From an uncultured Actinomyces sp. (GTDB taxonomy: Bacteria > Actinomycetota > Actinomycetes > Actinomycetales > Actinomycetaceae), in the NCBI GenBank assembly GCA_900554605.1, contig USHU01000036.1, positions 1 to 8,276 of the forward strand: a stretch of 8,276 nucleotides of DNA, given 5' to 3'. The position numbers and the translations under genes were made by a program. Shown here in pieces: positions 1 through 6,835 of the stretch (the stretch's first letter is position 1; every line of letters starts with the position of its first letter). The notes under the pieces were generated by a model. It was not told where the DNA came from and made no database searches. It saw only the letters and a list, made by a program, of their open reading frames with translations.

Positions 1-656
1 TTATTTCAGCCGGTTCACTTCTTGTCGCAGGATGCTTGACCTATCTGGTTATCACGGTTCTTTCGTGGGCAGTTGGGTATCGATTGTCACTTGCTGGTAT
101 TGCAGGTTTGATCGTTTCTGTTGGTGTTACTGCCGACTCCTTCATCGTGTACTTCGAACGTATCCGAGATGAAGTCCGTGACGGGCGTCCGCTCAGCGCC
201 GCCGTTGATGAAGGCTGGGATCGTGCAAAGCGAACCATTTTGGTCTCTGACGCGGTCAACCTGGTTGCCGCTGTTGTTCTCTACGTTCTCGCCGTCGGTG
301 GTGTTCAAGGCTTTGCCTTCACCTTGGGCGTGACGACGGTTGTCGACTTGGTCGTGATCTTCCTCTTCACGCACCCCATGATGGAGCTTCTCATTCGCAC
401 CGAGTTCTTCGGTGGGGGACACAAGCTCTCAGGTCTTGACCCCGAGCACTTGGGTGCGCGTTCGGCAATTACTTATGCCGGCCGAGGCCGCGTGGTTGTC
501 ACTGCGCAGGATGCCGAATCTGAGCAGTTGAACGCAGAAGGTGAAGTTATGTCACTTGCTGAACGCAAACGTGCCGCTCGTTTGGCGCAGCAAGAGAAGG
601 CGGAGGCAACTGCCACACCTGAGGTTTCGGACGAGCAGGAGGGAGAAGACCAATGA
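1..656 (+). CDS. secD: Protein translocase subunit SecD, C-terminal part (5' end outside window)
   Basis: This is the 3' end of a gene that begins before the window. The open frame is readable from base 3 and gives 217 residues with no start of its own; the first in-frame start-like codon (TTG at 36) lies inside a membrane helix. SecD is a membrane subunit that, with SecF, uses the proton gradient to help pull preproteins out of the SecYEG channel. Visible membrane segments are at about residues 1-25, 28-50, 80-98 and 102-130 of the fragment. The segment around residues 40-57 reads GVTADSFIVYFERIRDE, matching the conserved SecD signature; the acidic residue in TAD occupies the place of the Asp in the DAN motif of proteobacterial SecD. 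A hydrophilic tail of about 75 residues, acidic and Glu/Ala-rich at its end, follows the last helix. The stop overlaps the secF start (ATGA), so translation is probably coupled. The identification is secure. Confidence 0.95.
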   Translation, partial: ISAGSLLVAGCLTYLVITVLSWAVGYRLSLAGIAGLIVSVGVTADSFIVYFERIRDEVRDGRPLSAAVDEGWDRAKRTILVSDAVNLVAAVVLYVLAVGGVQGFAFTLGVTTVVDLVVIFLFTHPMMELLIRTEFFGGGHKLSGLDPEHLGARSAITYAGRGRVVVTAQDAESEQLNAEGEVMSLAERKRAARLAQQEKAEATATPEVSDEQEGEDQ

Positions 657-1723
657 TGAGTTACGCGCAGTGGGGCAATGCCCTGTACTCGGGCGAGAAG
701 TCGTATGCGATCGTTCCTCAGCGTCGCATCTTCGTCCGAGCTGCTTACGCTGTTATTGCGGTGTGCATCGTGTTGATCGCCATCCTCGGCCTCAACCGTT
801 CATTCGAATTTACCGGCGGCTCGCAATTTACACTGACTGGCTTGACCAACACCTCGCAACAGCCGGCTTACGATGCGATCCAGAAGGCCAACTTGGCCTC
901 TGAAGTTCGCGTTTCCTCGGTGGGCGTCGACGGTATCCGCGTCCAGACGGAATCCTTGGATTCCCAAAAGACTCTTGCGGTCCGCGAGGCTTTGGCTCAG
1001 GCCTACAGTGTCAATGCCAGTGATGTGCAATCCGCCTCGATCGGCCCTTCTTGGGGACGCGACGTCACTGCGAAGGCCGCTCAATCCCTCATTATCTTCT
1101 TGACTCTTGTTGCCGTTTTGATGACGGTTTACTTCCGGTCATGGACTATGTCGGTTGCCGCAATTTTTGCGCTTTTCCACGATATTGCAATGACTATTGG
1201 CTTCTTCGCGGTTACCCGCGTCGAGGTTTCACCGGCAACGGTCATCGGCTTCCTGACAATTTTGGGATACTCCCTCTACGACACCGTCGTGGTTTTCGAT
1301 AAGGTTCGCGAGCTCACCAAGGGAATTAACGATCAGAACCGCTACACCTATGGCGACATGGTGAACTTGGCTGTGAACCAGACCATGGTTCGTTCGCTGA
1401 ACACCTCCATCGTTGCCTTGCTCCCCGTGGGATCCATTTTGATTATTGGATCTTTGCTTTTGGGAGCGGGAACGCTAACCGATATTTCGCTAGCCCTGTT
1501 CGTCGGAATGATCGTTGGTACGTACTCGTCGATCTTTATCGCTTCGCCTTTGCTGGTCATGCTTGAAGAACGCCGTGCCTCTACAAAGGAGCACAATGAA
1601 ATTGTTGCCCGTCGACGTGAACGCGACGGCAGCAGCAGCGACCATGTCCGCGTTGCGCCGGTCCAGCCCGGTCGACGCCTCGCAAATGATGCCCAACCCA
1701 AGAGGAAGAAGGCCCGCCGATGA
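653..1723 (+). CDS. secF: Protein translocase subunit SecF
   Basis: This is the SecF partner of the SecDF complex, an inner-membrane accessory of Sec export. It has 356 residues, close to the usual length once an actinobacterial cytoplasmic tail is allowed for. The first helix is at about residues 27-47 and is followed by FEFTGGSQF, the conserved SecF FTGG block. An extracytoplasmic domain spans about 50-140. The second helix group covers about 142-215 and holds the signature ATVIGFLTILGYSLYDTVVVFDKVRE (residues 195-220, shown in part: GYSLYDTVVVFDKVRE), in which D210 matches the conserved transmembrane Asp. Further helices lie at about 250-270 and 277-303. The C-terminus is strongly basic, ending in KRKKARR. 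The ATG at 653 is preceded by AGGAGGG at 637-643 with 9 bases of spacing; an ATG at 656 directly follows and cannot be excluded. The start overlaps the secD stop, and the stop overlaps the apt start. Confidence 0.96.
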   Translation: MMSYAQWGNALYSGEKSYAIVPQRRIFVRAAYAVIAVCIVLIAILGLNRSFEFTGGSQFTLTGLTNTSQQPAYDAIQKANLASEVRVSSVGVDGIRVQTESLDSQKTLAVREALAQAYSVNASDVQSASIGPSWGRDVTAKAAQSLIIFLTLVAVLMTVYFRSWTMSVAAIFALFHDIAMTIGFFAVTRVEVSPATVIGFLTILGYSLYDTVVVFDKVRELTKGINDQNRYTYGDMVNLAVNQTMVRSLNTSIVALLPVGSILIIGSLLLGAGTLTDISLALFVGMIVGTYSSIFIASPLLVMLEERRASTKEHNEIVARRRERDGSSSDHVRVAPVQPGRRLANDAQPKRKKARR

Positions 1724-2262
1724 GTGCTGAGCTCGGCACAGTTGTCAGTGATTTGGTCTTGAGCCACCTGCGAGAGGTTCAAGACTTCCCCGAGGAAGGT
1801 GTGCTGTTCCGCGACATCACACCGCTGCTTGCAGACGGAGAAGCCTTTGCGAAGCTCATTGAGCTTCTTGCAGACCACTACCGCGGTCGCATTGATGCGG
1901 TAGCAGGCTTGGAATCACGAGGCTTCATCCTGGCTGCTCCCTTGGCAACCGCCCTTGGAATCGGGATGATTACCGTCCGAAAGGGAGGAAAGCTTCCCGG
2001 TCCAGTGATCGGTATTGACTACGACCTTGAATACGGAAGCGCACGAATGGAGCTCAATCCGGGCCTCGTTCGTGAAGGTGCGCGCGTTCTCGTCGTCGAC
2101 GACGTGTTGGCGACGGGCGGAACTGCAGCGGCATCCGTGAAACTGATCGAGCAGTGCGGTGCGAAGGTTGAAGCCGTCGCTATTTTGCTTGAGCTTGAGG
2201 CTTTGAAGGGACGCACAAAGCTGGAGCCTCACGTGAAGGTTGAAACTGCTGTCGTTTTCTAA
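1720..2262 (+). CDS. apt: Adenine phosphoribosyltransferase
   Basis: This cytosolic purine-salvage enzyme converts adenine and PRPP to AMP and pyrophosphate. At 180 residues it has the normal length. Family motifs are clear. FPEEGVLFRDITPLL is at residues 23-37. ESRGF is at 65-69. The flexible-loop block RKGGKLPG is at 87-94. The PRPP-binding signature VLVVDDVLATGGT is at 123-135, with the acidic pair D127-D128. The ATG overlaps the secF stop (ATGA); a purine-rich AGAGGAAGAAGG run at 1701-1712 gives a usable ribosome-binding site with about 7 bases of spacing. Placement after secF and before rel is a recurrent actinobacterial arrangement. It brings together two nucleotide-related enzymes (Apt, Rel), but whether they share a transcript is not shown by the sequence. 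Related PRTases such as xanthine PRTase are less likely given the FRDIT and GKLPG blocks. Confidence 0.96.
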   Translation: MSAELGTVVSDLVLSHLREVQDFPEEGVLFRDITPLLADGEAFAKLIELLADHYRGRIDAVAGLESRGFILAAPLATALGIGMITVRKGGKLPGPVIGIDYDLEYGSARMELNPGLVREGARVLVVDDVLATGGTAAASVKLIEQCGAKVEAVAILLELEALKGRTKLEPHVKVETAVVF

Positions 2263-2292
2263 TTCAGGCCTTTCATTCCCGCAGATCACTTG

Positions 2293-2298
2293 TATCAT
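2293..2298 (+). promoter_or_regulatory. Possible -10 element for rsh, fitting a leaderless start
   Basis: TATCAT lies 6 bases before the rsh ATG at 2305, so a transcript started at the usual distance would begin at or next to the A of the start codon. A weak -35-like TTTCAT is at 2271-2276 with a 16-base spacer. The only Shine-Dalgarno-like run, GAGGA at 2300-2304, touches the start codon and is too close to work normally. Leaderless mRNAs are common in actinobacteria. The promoter is inferred from short matches only; read-through from apt is equally possible. Confidence 0.35.
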
Positions 2299-2304
2299 TG
2301 AGGA

Positions 2305-4614
2305 ATGAGTGAGCAAAAAGACGATGTGACCCGGCCGCCCGCGGCCGGGTCACGTGTGCGTTCAGGACTTGTATGGTTCGGTGCTCGTTCAAAGACGACG
2401 ACACCCGAGATTGAACCTCTGATTCGTGCCTTACGTGCAAATCACCCGAAGGCCGATATTTCACTGATCGAGCGGGCGTATCGTACGGCAGAAAAAGCCC
2501 ATCGCGGTCAAATGCGTAAGAGCGGGGAACCCTACATTACTCACCCGGTCGCCGTCGCCACTATTTTGGCTGAGGTAGGTATGACCTCGCCAACGCTTGC
2601 AGCTGCTCTTCTACACGACACCGTTGAAGACACCGACTACAGCCTGGAACAACTCACCGCAGATTTTGGTCCCGCCATCGCACAGCTTGTCGATGGCGTG
2701 ACGAAGCTCGACAAAATTCGTTACGGGGCAAACGCCCAGTCAGAGACGCTGCGTAAAATGATTATCGCGATGAGTCGTGACATTCGTGTTTTGCTCATCA
2801 AACTTGCTGATCGCCTCCACAATGCCCGCACGTGGCGTTTCGTACCCGTCGAATCCGCGAAGAAGAAGGCGCGCGAAACGCTAGAGATCTACGCTCCGCT
2901 GGCACACCGCCTCGGAATGAACATGATCAAGTGGGAGCTTGAAGAGCGCTCCTTCAAAGTCCTCTATCCCGAAATCTACGAGGAAATCGATCATCTCGTT
3001 GCCGAACGTGCTCCTGAGCGAGACGTCTATCTACGCGAAGTGATCACGCAGATTGAAGAGGACCTGCGCAGATCCGGGACTCAGGGAACCGTGAGTGGGC
3101 GGCCTAAAAACCACTATTCGATCTATCAAAAGATGATCGTCCGTAATAAAGCCTTTGATGAGATCTTTGATCTTGTCGCCGTGCGCGTACTGGTCGAGAC
3201 AGTTCGCGACTGCTATGCGGTATTGGGAGCGCTCCACGGTCGCTGGAACCCTATTCCCGGGCGTTTCAAAGACTATATCGCCATGCCGAAGTTCAACTTC
3301 TATCAGTCGTTGCACACGACGGTGATTGGTCCCGGTGGGCGTCCGGTCGAGATTCAGATCCGCACCTACGAAATGCACGAGCACGCCGAGCACGGCGTCG
3401 CCGCACACTGGAAGTACAAGCAGAATCCGAACGCGAATTCGCTTGAGTCGGATCGAATGAGTGCTGACGAACAGATGAACTGGCTTCGTGCACTCGTCGA
3501 TATGGAACGGGAAACCGGCGATCCAGAAGAATTCTTAGATTCTCTTCGCTACGAGATTTCCGGTGAAGAAGTTTATGTCTTTACCCCCAAAGGTGAAGTC
3601 GTTGTCCTTCCGCGAGGGGCAACACCGGTTGATTTCGCCTACACGGTGCATACCGAAGTCGGCCACCACACGGTCGGAGCGAAGGTCAATGGGCGCCTCG
3701 TTCCTCTTGACACGCGACTTGAATCGGGTCAGACCGTTGAAGTTGTCACTTCGAAGTCTGATAAAGCGGGTCCGTCGCGAGACTGGTTGGCCTTTGTTGC
3801 ATCGCCACGAGCACGCTCAAAGATCAAGGGTTGGTTCTCGCGCGAACGTAAGGAAGAGGCCGTCGAGGCGGGCAAGGAGCACATTGCGCGTGCTATGCGT
3901 AAGCAGAACTTGCCTCTGCAACGTTTGATGAGTCATGACTCATTGCTCTCTGTTGCGACGTCTTTGGGTTATCCCGATATTTCTGGACTCTATGCAGCGG
4001 TTGGCGACGGTCATATTTCCGCGCAAAGCATCGTTACGAAGCTCGTTGAAAACCTTGGTGGGGGAGACGGAACCGAAGAAACTCTCTCCGAGGCGATCAC
4101 CCCCGGAAGCCATCGTTCGACAATTGGCGAATACAGTGCGAAGGGACAGGGCGTCTCGGTCGCGGGCATGAATGCCAATGACGTTTGGGTCAAGCTGGCG
4201 AGGTGTTGCACGCCCGTACCGGGCGACGAGATTATCGGCTTCATCACCCGCGGCCAGGGCGTGTCAGTTCATCAGAGTTCATGCCCCAAAGCGATCCGTC
4301 TCCAGGGGCTGCATCCGGAGCGCTTCGTGGAAGTGTCATGGAGTGGTGAACACTCACAAGCCCAGTATCTCGTTCAGATTCAGACGAAAGCCTTGGATAG
4401 GCCAGGACTCTTGGCTGATATGACGAAGGTCATGACCGATTATCGCGTGAACATTCTTTCGGCATCGACGGTGTCGACGCGAGATCAAGTCGCGACGGCG
4501 CGTTTCAGCTTTGAATTGGCAGAGATCAGTCACCTCAATGCCGTGCTATCTGCTTTGCGTCGGGTTGACGGGGTTTTCGAAGCGGTGCGAGTATCGACCT
4601 CTGCAGCACAGTAA
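2305..4614 (+). CDS. rel: Bifunctional (p)ppGpp synthetase/hydrolase (Rel/RSH)
   Basis: This long RSH enzyme (769 residues, normal length) makes pppGpp/ppGpp from ATP and GTP/GDP on stalled ribosomes and hydrolyses it otherwise. The hydrolase (HD) domain covers about 55-200; H80, H104-D105, E108-D109 and the D169 of LADRLHN match its Mn-binding and catalytic positions, so it should be active. The synthetase domain covers about 265-375, with D289 (IFDLVAVR) and E349 (VEIQIRT) as the acidic pair, RFKD at 320-323 (the RXKD form typical of bifunctional enzymes) and Y333 of the YQSLH loop. A TGS domain spans about 420-482. The zinc-finger/conserved-cysteine domain has C634, C635, H656 and C660. 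An ACT domain covers about 687-765. The single intact bifunctional enzyme is the actinobacterial pattern. The ATG at 2305 has no well-spaced Shine-Dalgarno; a GTG at 2356, just after an internal hairpin, is an alternative start that would still leave all domains complete. Confidence 0.97.
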   Translation: MSEQKDDVTRPPAAGSRVRSGLVWFGARSKTTTPEIEPLIRALRANHPKADISLIERAYRTAEKAHRGQMRKSGEPYITHPVAVATILAEVGMTSPTLAAALLHDTVEDTDYSLEQLTADFGPAIAQLVDGVTKLDKIRYGANAQSETLRKMIIAMSRDIRVLLIKLADRLHNARTWRFVPVESAKKKARETLEIYAPLAHRLGMNMIKWELEERSFKVLYPEIYEEIDHLVAERAPERDVYLREVITQIEEDLRRSGTQGTVSGRPKNHYSIYQKMIVRNKAFDEIFDLVAVRVLVETVRDCYAVLGALHGRWNPIPGRFKDYIAMPKFNFYQSLHTTVIGPGGRPVEIQIRTYEMHEHAEHGVAAHWKYKQNPNANSLESDRMSADEQMNWLRALVDMERETGDPEEFLDSLRYEISGEEVYVFTPKGEVVVLPRGATPVDFAYTVHTEVGHHTVGAKVNGRLVPLDTRLESGQTVEVVTSKSDKAGPSRDWLAFVASPRARSKIKGWFSRERKEEAVEAGKEHIARAMRKQNLPLQRLMSHDSLLSVATSLGYPDISGLYAAVGDGHISAQSIVTKLVENLGGGDGTEETLSEAITPGSHRSTIGEYSAKGQGVSVAGMNANDVWVKLARCCTPVPGDEIIGFITRGQGVSVHQSSCPKAIRLQGLHPERFVEVSWSGEHSQAQYLVQIQTKALDRPGLLADMTKVMTDYRVNILSASTVSTRDQVATARFSFELAEISHLNAVLSALRRVDGVFEAVRVSTSAAQ
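2324..2355 (+). repeat. Strong inverted repeat inside the 5' end of rsh
   Basis: GTGACCCGGCCG at 2326-2337 and CGGCCGGGTCAC at 2342-2353 are exact reverse complements, separated by the four bases CCCG. The stem extends outward by a T·G wobble (2325/2354) and an A-T pair (2324/2355), giving 14 bp. It spans codons 7-17 of rsh and begins 20 bases into the gene, counting the A of ATG as 1. No T-run follows. In RNA it would be a very stable GC-rich hairpin; in DNA it is a palindrome that could bind a dimeric protein. Its function is unknown. The inverted repeat itself is directly visible. Confidence 0.9.
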
Positions 4615-4639
4615 CCGCGTATCGCTTCGTGGAATCCTA

Positions 4640-4661
4640 GTGAAACGTCACACCTTTTTTT
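4640..4661 (+). terminator. Possible weak terminator after rsh
   Basis: GTGA at 4640-4643 can pair with TCAC at 4648-4651 around AACG, and ACC leads into seven T residues at 4655-4661. The T-run is notable in this sequence, but a 4-bp stem is weak for intrinsic termination. It lies 26 bases after the rsh stop, where a terminator would be expected, so it is listed with low confidence. Confidence 0.35.
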
Positions 4662-4684
4662 ATGAGTTTGGCGGCTATTTCATT

Positions 4685-4690
4685 TAGGAT
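4685..4690 (+). promoter_or_regulatory. Possible -10 element for the DUF349 gene
   Basis: TAGGAT resembles an actinobacterial -10 hexamer and lies between the T-run after rsh and the structured leader of the next gene. No good -35 is seen at the right distance, so this rests on one hexamer and its position. Transcription from here would give a 5' leader of about 80 bases. Confidence 0.3.
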
Positions 4691-4694
4691 GTAT

Positions 4695-4762
4695 GCGTAC
4701 CGTTGAAGGTATGCCTGTGTGGAGCCCCCACGCACCGCGTCGGATGGGAAACTGTCCCAACC
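4695..4762 (+). promoter_or_regulatory. Three consecutive hairpins in the leader of the DUF349 gene
   Basis: The first hairpin pairs GCGTACC (4695-4701) with GGTATGC (4708-4714) in 7 bp, one of them G·T, around GTTGAA. The second pairs GTGTGG (4717-4722) with CCACGC (4728-4733) in 6 bp, one G·T, around AGCCC. The third pairs TGGGA (4745-4749) with TCCCA (4755-4759), extended past an A·A mismatch by GG/CC (4742-4743 with 4761-4762). The last ends 3 bases before the AAGGA ribosome-binding site. I recognise no known riboswitch. The pairings are visible; a regulatory role is inference. Confidence 0.4.
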
Positions 4763-4765
4763 TCT

Positions 4766-4770
4766 AAGGA
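4766..4770 (+). promoter_or_regulatory. Ribosome-binding site that decides the DUF349 start
   Basis: AAGGA lies 5 bases before GTG 4776. The upstream in-frame GTG at 4719 has no such site and falls inside a predicted hairpin, so the downstream GTG is preferred. Confidence 0.65.
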
Positions 4771-4775
4771 ATATC

Positions 4776-6089
4776 GTGACCACTTCGCCTGAACCGCAGG
4801 CCGTTGAGCCTGAAGTTGCCGCTGAACGTACTGTCGAACAACCAGAAACCCCGGAAATGTCGACCGATTTTGGTCGGATCGACTCGCAGGGAAATGTGTG
4901 GGTTAAGGACGGCGAAGAAGAGCGCATGATTGGCTCCTTCCCCGAAGGCCTGCCTACAGATCCCTTTGCTCTGTACACGCGTCGTTATGCGGATCTGGAA
5001 GCTACGATCAAGCTTTTCGAAGATCGACTGGCTTCACTTGGCCCCAAAGAAATCGACCAGACTCTGGCAACACTCAAGGAGGCAGTCGCCCTTCCTAACG
5101 CAATCGGTGATTTGCCTGCATTGCGTGCGCGTGTAGCAGCTGTTGAAGAACGCGCTCAGGCGCGTAAGGAAGAGGCGAAGGAAGAGCGTCGACTCGCAAA
5201 GGAACAGGCGCTTGCCGAACGCACCTCGCTGGTTGAGCGCGCTGAAGCGATTCTGGCCAAGGAATCTTCGAAGATTCATTGGAAGCAATCAGGTCAGCTG
5301 CTTCGCGATCTCCTCGAAGAATGGAAGCAGATGCAGCGCAGGGGTCCGCGCCTCGATAAGAGCACTGAAGACGAACTCTGGAAGCGTTTCTCGGCGACCC
5401 GTACGCAGTTTGACCGCCGTCGCCGTCAGTACTTCTCTGAACTTGATGAGCGTCAAGGCCAAGCCAAGCGCGTGAAGGAAGAGATTATTGCTCGTGCCGA
5501 GGCGCTGAAGGATTCCACCAACTGGGGCGAAACTTCTGCTGCCTTCCGTGATCTGATGGAACAGTGGAAGCGCGCTCCACGAGCATCCCGCCGTGAGGAC
5601 GATGCGCTGTGGGCGCGGTTCCGCTCCGCGCAGCAGGCATTCTTCGATGCTCGTCACCGCAATGACCTTGCGGTTGATTCCGAGTACCAGGCGAACTTGA
5701 GTGCAAAGGAAGAGCTCCTCAAGGAAGCTGAGGAGCTGCTTCCCATCACGAACCACGAGGAAGCTAAGTCTGCGCTTCGTTCGATTCAGGATCGTTGGGC
5801 AGAGATCGGTCGTGTTCCTTCTGAGCACTACCGAAAGATCGAGTCTCGACTGCGCGCCGTTGAAGATGCTTTGCGTCAGGCGGAAGATGCGGAGTGGCGT
5901 CGAACGAACCCCGAAACTCGTGCTCGTGCAACGGGAATGCTCGGACAACTTGAAGAACAACTTGAGCAGTTGCGTGAAGAACTCGAGGCCGCAAAGGCTG
6001 AAGGCGACGATGCTCGCGTTCGTGAGTTGACGCAGGCCTTGGAAACCAAGAAGGCATGGTTCGATCAGATTTCCTCGACGCTCTCGTGA
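4776..6089 (+). CDS. DUF349 domain protein, three repeats, coiled-coil rich
   Basis: This is a predicted cytoplasmic, highly charged helical protein of 437 residues with no signal peptide or membrane segment. Residues 1-30 are a Pro/Glu-rich flexible start. Residues 31-75 form a small conserved-looking block (FGRIDSQGNVWV, then IGSFPEG) typical of actinobacterial members. A Lys/Glu/Arg/Ala-rich coiled-coil stretch covers about 115-165. Three DUF349 repeats follow, each with a tryptophan-centred helix pair: about 169-222 (LLEEWKQM and ELWKRF), 250-295 (LMEQWKRAP and ALWARF) and 327-376 (IQDRWAEIGRVP). A final coiled coil spans about 385-425. The molecular function of DUF349 proteins is poorly defined, so no activity is assigned. 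An earlier in-frame GTG at 4719 would add 19 residues but lacks a ribosome-binding site and overlaps predicted RNA structure. The 3' end overlaps the next gene. Family confidence is high, start confidence moderate. Confidence 0.88.
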   Translation: MTTSPEPQAVEPEVAAERTVEQPETPEMSTDFGRIDSQGNVWVKDGEEERMIGSFPEGLPTDPFALYTRRYADLEATIKLFEDRLASLGPKEIDQTLATLKEAVALPNAIGDLPALRARVAAVEERAQARKEEAKEERRLAKEQALAERTSLVERAEAILAKESSKIHWKQSGQLLRDLLEEWKQMQRRGPRLDKSTEDELWKRFSATRTQFDRRRRQYFSELDERQGQAKRVKEEIIARAEALKDSTNWGETSAAFRDLMEQWKRAPRASRREDDALWARFRSAQQAFFDARHRNDLAVDSEYQANLSAKEELLKEAEELLPITNHEEAKSALRSIQDRWAEIGRVPSEHYRKIESRLRAVEDALRQAEDAEWRRTNPETRARATGMLGQLEEQLEQLREELEAAKAEGDDARVRELTQALETKKAWFDQISSTLS

Positions 6090-6829
6090 GCCAGGGAATT
6101 CGGATCCATGTGATCCCGACACCCTTCTATGGTGCGAATTGCTACGTCATTTCGCCCAGAAGCGAAGGTAACGAACCGGTTCAATCTCTCGTTGTCGACC
6201 CTTCTTTTGGCGCTCGCGAAGAGATTCGTGAAGCGCTGGAAGAAGACAACGCCTACGTGGGAGCAGTACTGGCGACACACGGTCACGCCGACCATGTCTG
6301 GGATTGCGCAGAGATCGCCTCGTGGGCACCAGACGGTCCCGCTCCGGTGTGGATCCCGGGTCCTGACGTGTACCGCTTGGATGACCCGGCCTCGTACGTG
6401 AGCCTTCCGCTTCCTGAGGAAGTTAATGTGGCGTGGGTGAAGCCTACGCGCATTCAGGAATGCCCAGTCGATACTCTCGAGTACGTTCGCGGTGTCTACT
6501 TGCGTATGGTTCCCGCCCCCGGACACACCGAAGGTTCAGCGCTCTTTTTGGGTGCATCGGAACTCACTGTGTTCTGGAACGGCACGCGTGCGCTCGATAC
6601 CGAGGTAGTTGTTCCGTGGGCGCTCAGCGGCGATGTCATTTTCGCGGGCTCTGTTGGCAGAACCGATATGCCCGGCGGTGATGAGACCCAGATGCGTCAC
6701 TCTTTGCGTACGCTCGCCAATGTGATCGATCCGCAGACAATCCTCTTCCCAGGGCACTCGGTTGCAACGACCATGGGAGATGAGCTGGAGACAAATACCT
6801 ACATGAGGCGCGCTCGAAGCATCGGTTAG
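6086..6829 (+). CDS. Metallo-beta-lactamase-fold hydrolase, glyoxalase II-like
   Basis: This is a soluble MBL-fold hydrolase of 247 residues from the GTG start. Metal-ligand motifs are complete: THGHADH at 64-70 (H65, H67, D69, H70), PGHTEGS with H147, GDVIF with D183, and FPGH with H224. GSVGRTDMPGGD (188-199) is the glyoxalase II-like block. About 30 residues between H147 and D183 are longer than in compact family members. The complete ligand set argues for a dinuclear-metal hydrolase, possibly a thioester hydrolase, but the substrate cannot be read from sequence and true GloB is not assured. GTG 6086 overlaps the DUF349 stop as GTGA, which suits coupled translation; ATG 6056 would add 10 residues, with its AAGG only one base away, and is the alternative. 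A similar hydrolase sits beside hisS in mycobacteria and streptomycetes, as I recall, so the pairing is conserved without an explained functional link. Confidence 0.88.
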   Translation: MSQGIRIHVIPTPFYGANCYVISPRSEGNEPVQSLVVDPSFGAREEIREALEEDNAYVGAVLATHGHADHVWDCAEIASWAPDGPAPVWIPGPDVYRLDDPASYVSLPLPEEVNVAWVKPTRIQECPVDTLEYVRGVYLRMVPAPGHTEGSALFLGASELTVFWNGTRALDTEVVVPWALSGDVIFAGSVGRTDMPGGDETQMRHSLRTLANVIDPQTILFPGHSVATTMGDELETNTYMRRARSIG

Positions 6830-6835
6830 TTACTT

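Noticed and set aside
126..176. TAD in place of DAN in the SecD signature
   Set aside because: This looks like the normal actinobacterial form, with the acidic residue kept, so it is not a defect.
36..656. TTG 36 as a start of a separate short membrane protein
   Set aside because: The frame is open upstream to the window edge and continues the SecD membrane domain, so this is an internal codon.
3289..3318. Phe in the Rel synthetase loop (NFYQSLH) where E. coli SpoT has Gly
   Set aside because: This position varies in the family (Gly, Met and Val occur in other Rel proteins I recall), and the catalytic residues are intact, so loss of function is not indicated.
4719..4775. GTG 4719 as the DUF349 start, adding 19 residues
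   Set aside because: No Shine-Dalgarno is placed before it, the added residues do not resemble the family's N-terminus, and the stretch is full of RNA stems. GTG 4776 has AAGGA at 5 bases.
5289..6122. Long open frame on the minus strand opposite the DUF349 gene (277 codons)
   Set aside because: It lies wholly opposite well-supported coding sequence, has no recognisable domain, and arises from the biased codon use of a Glu/Lys/Arg-rich gene.
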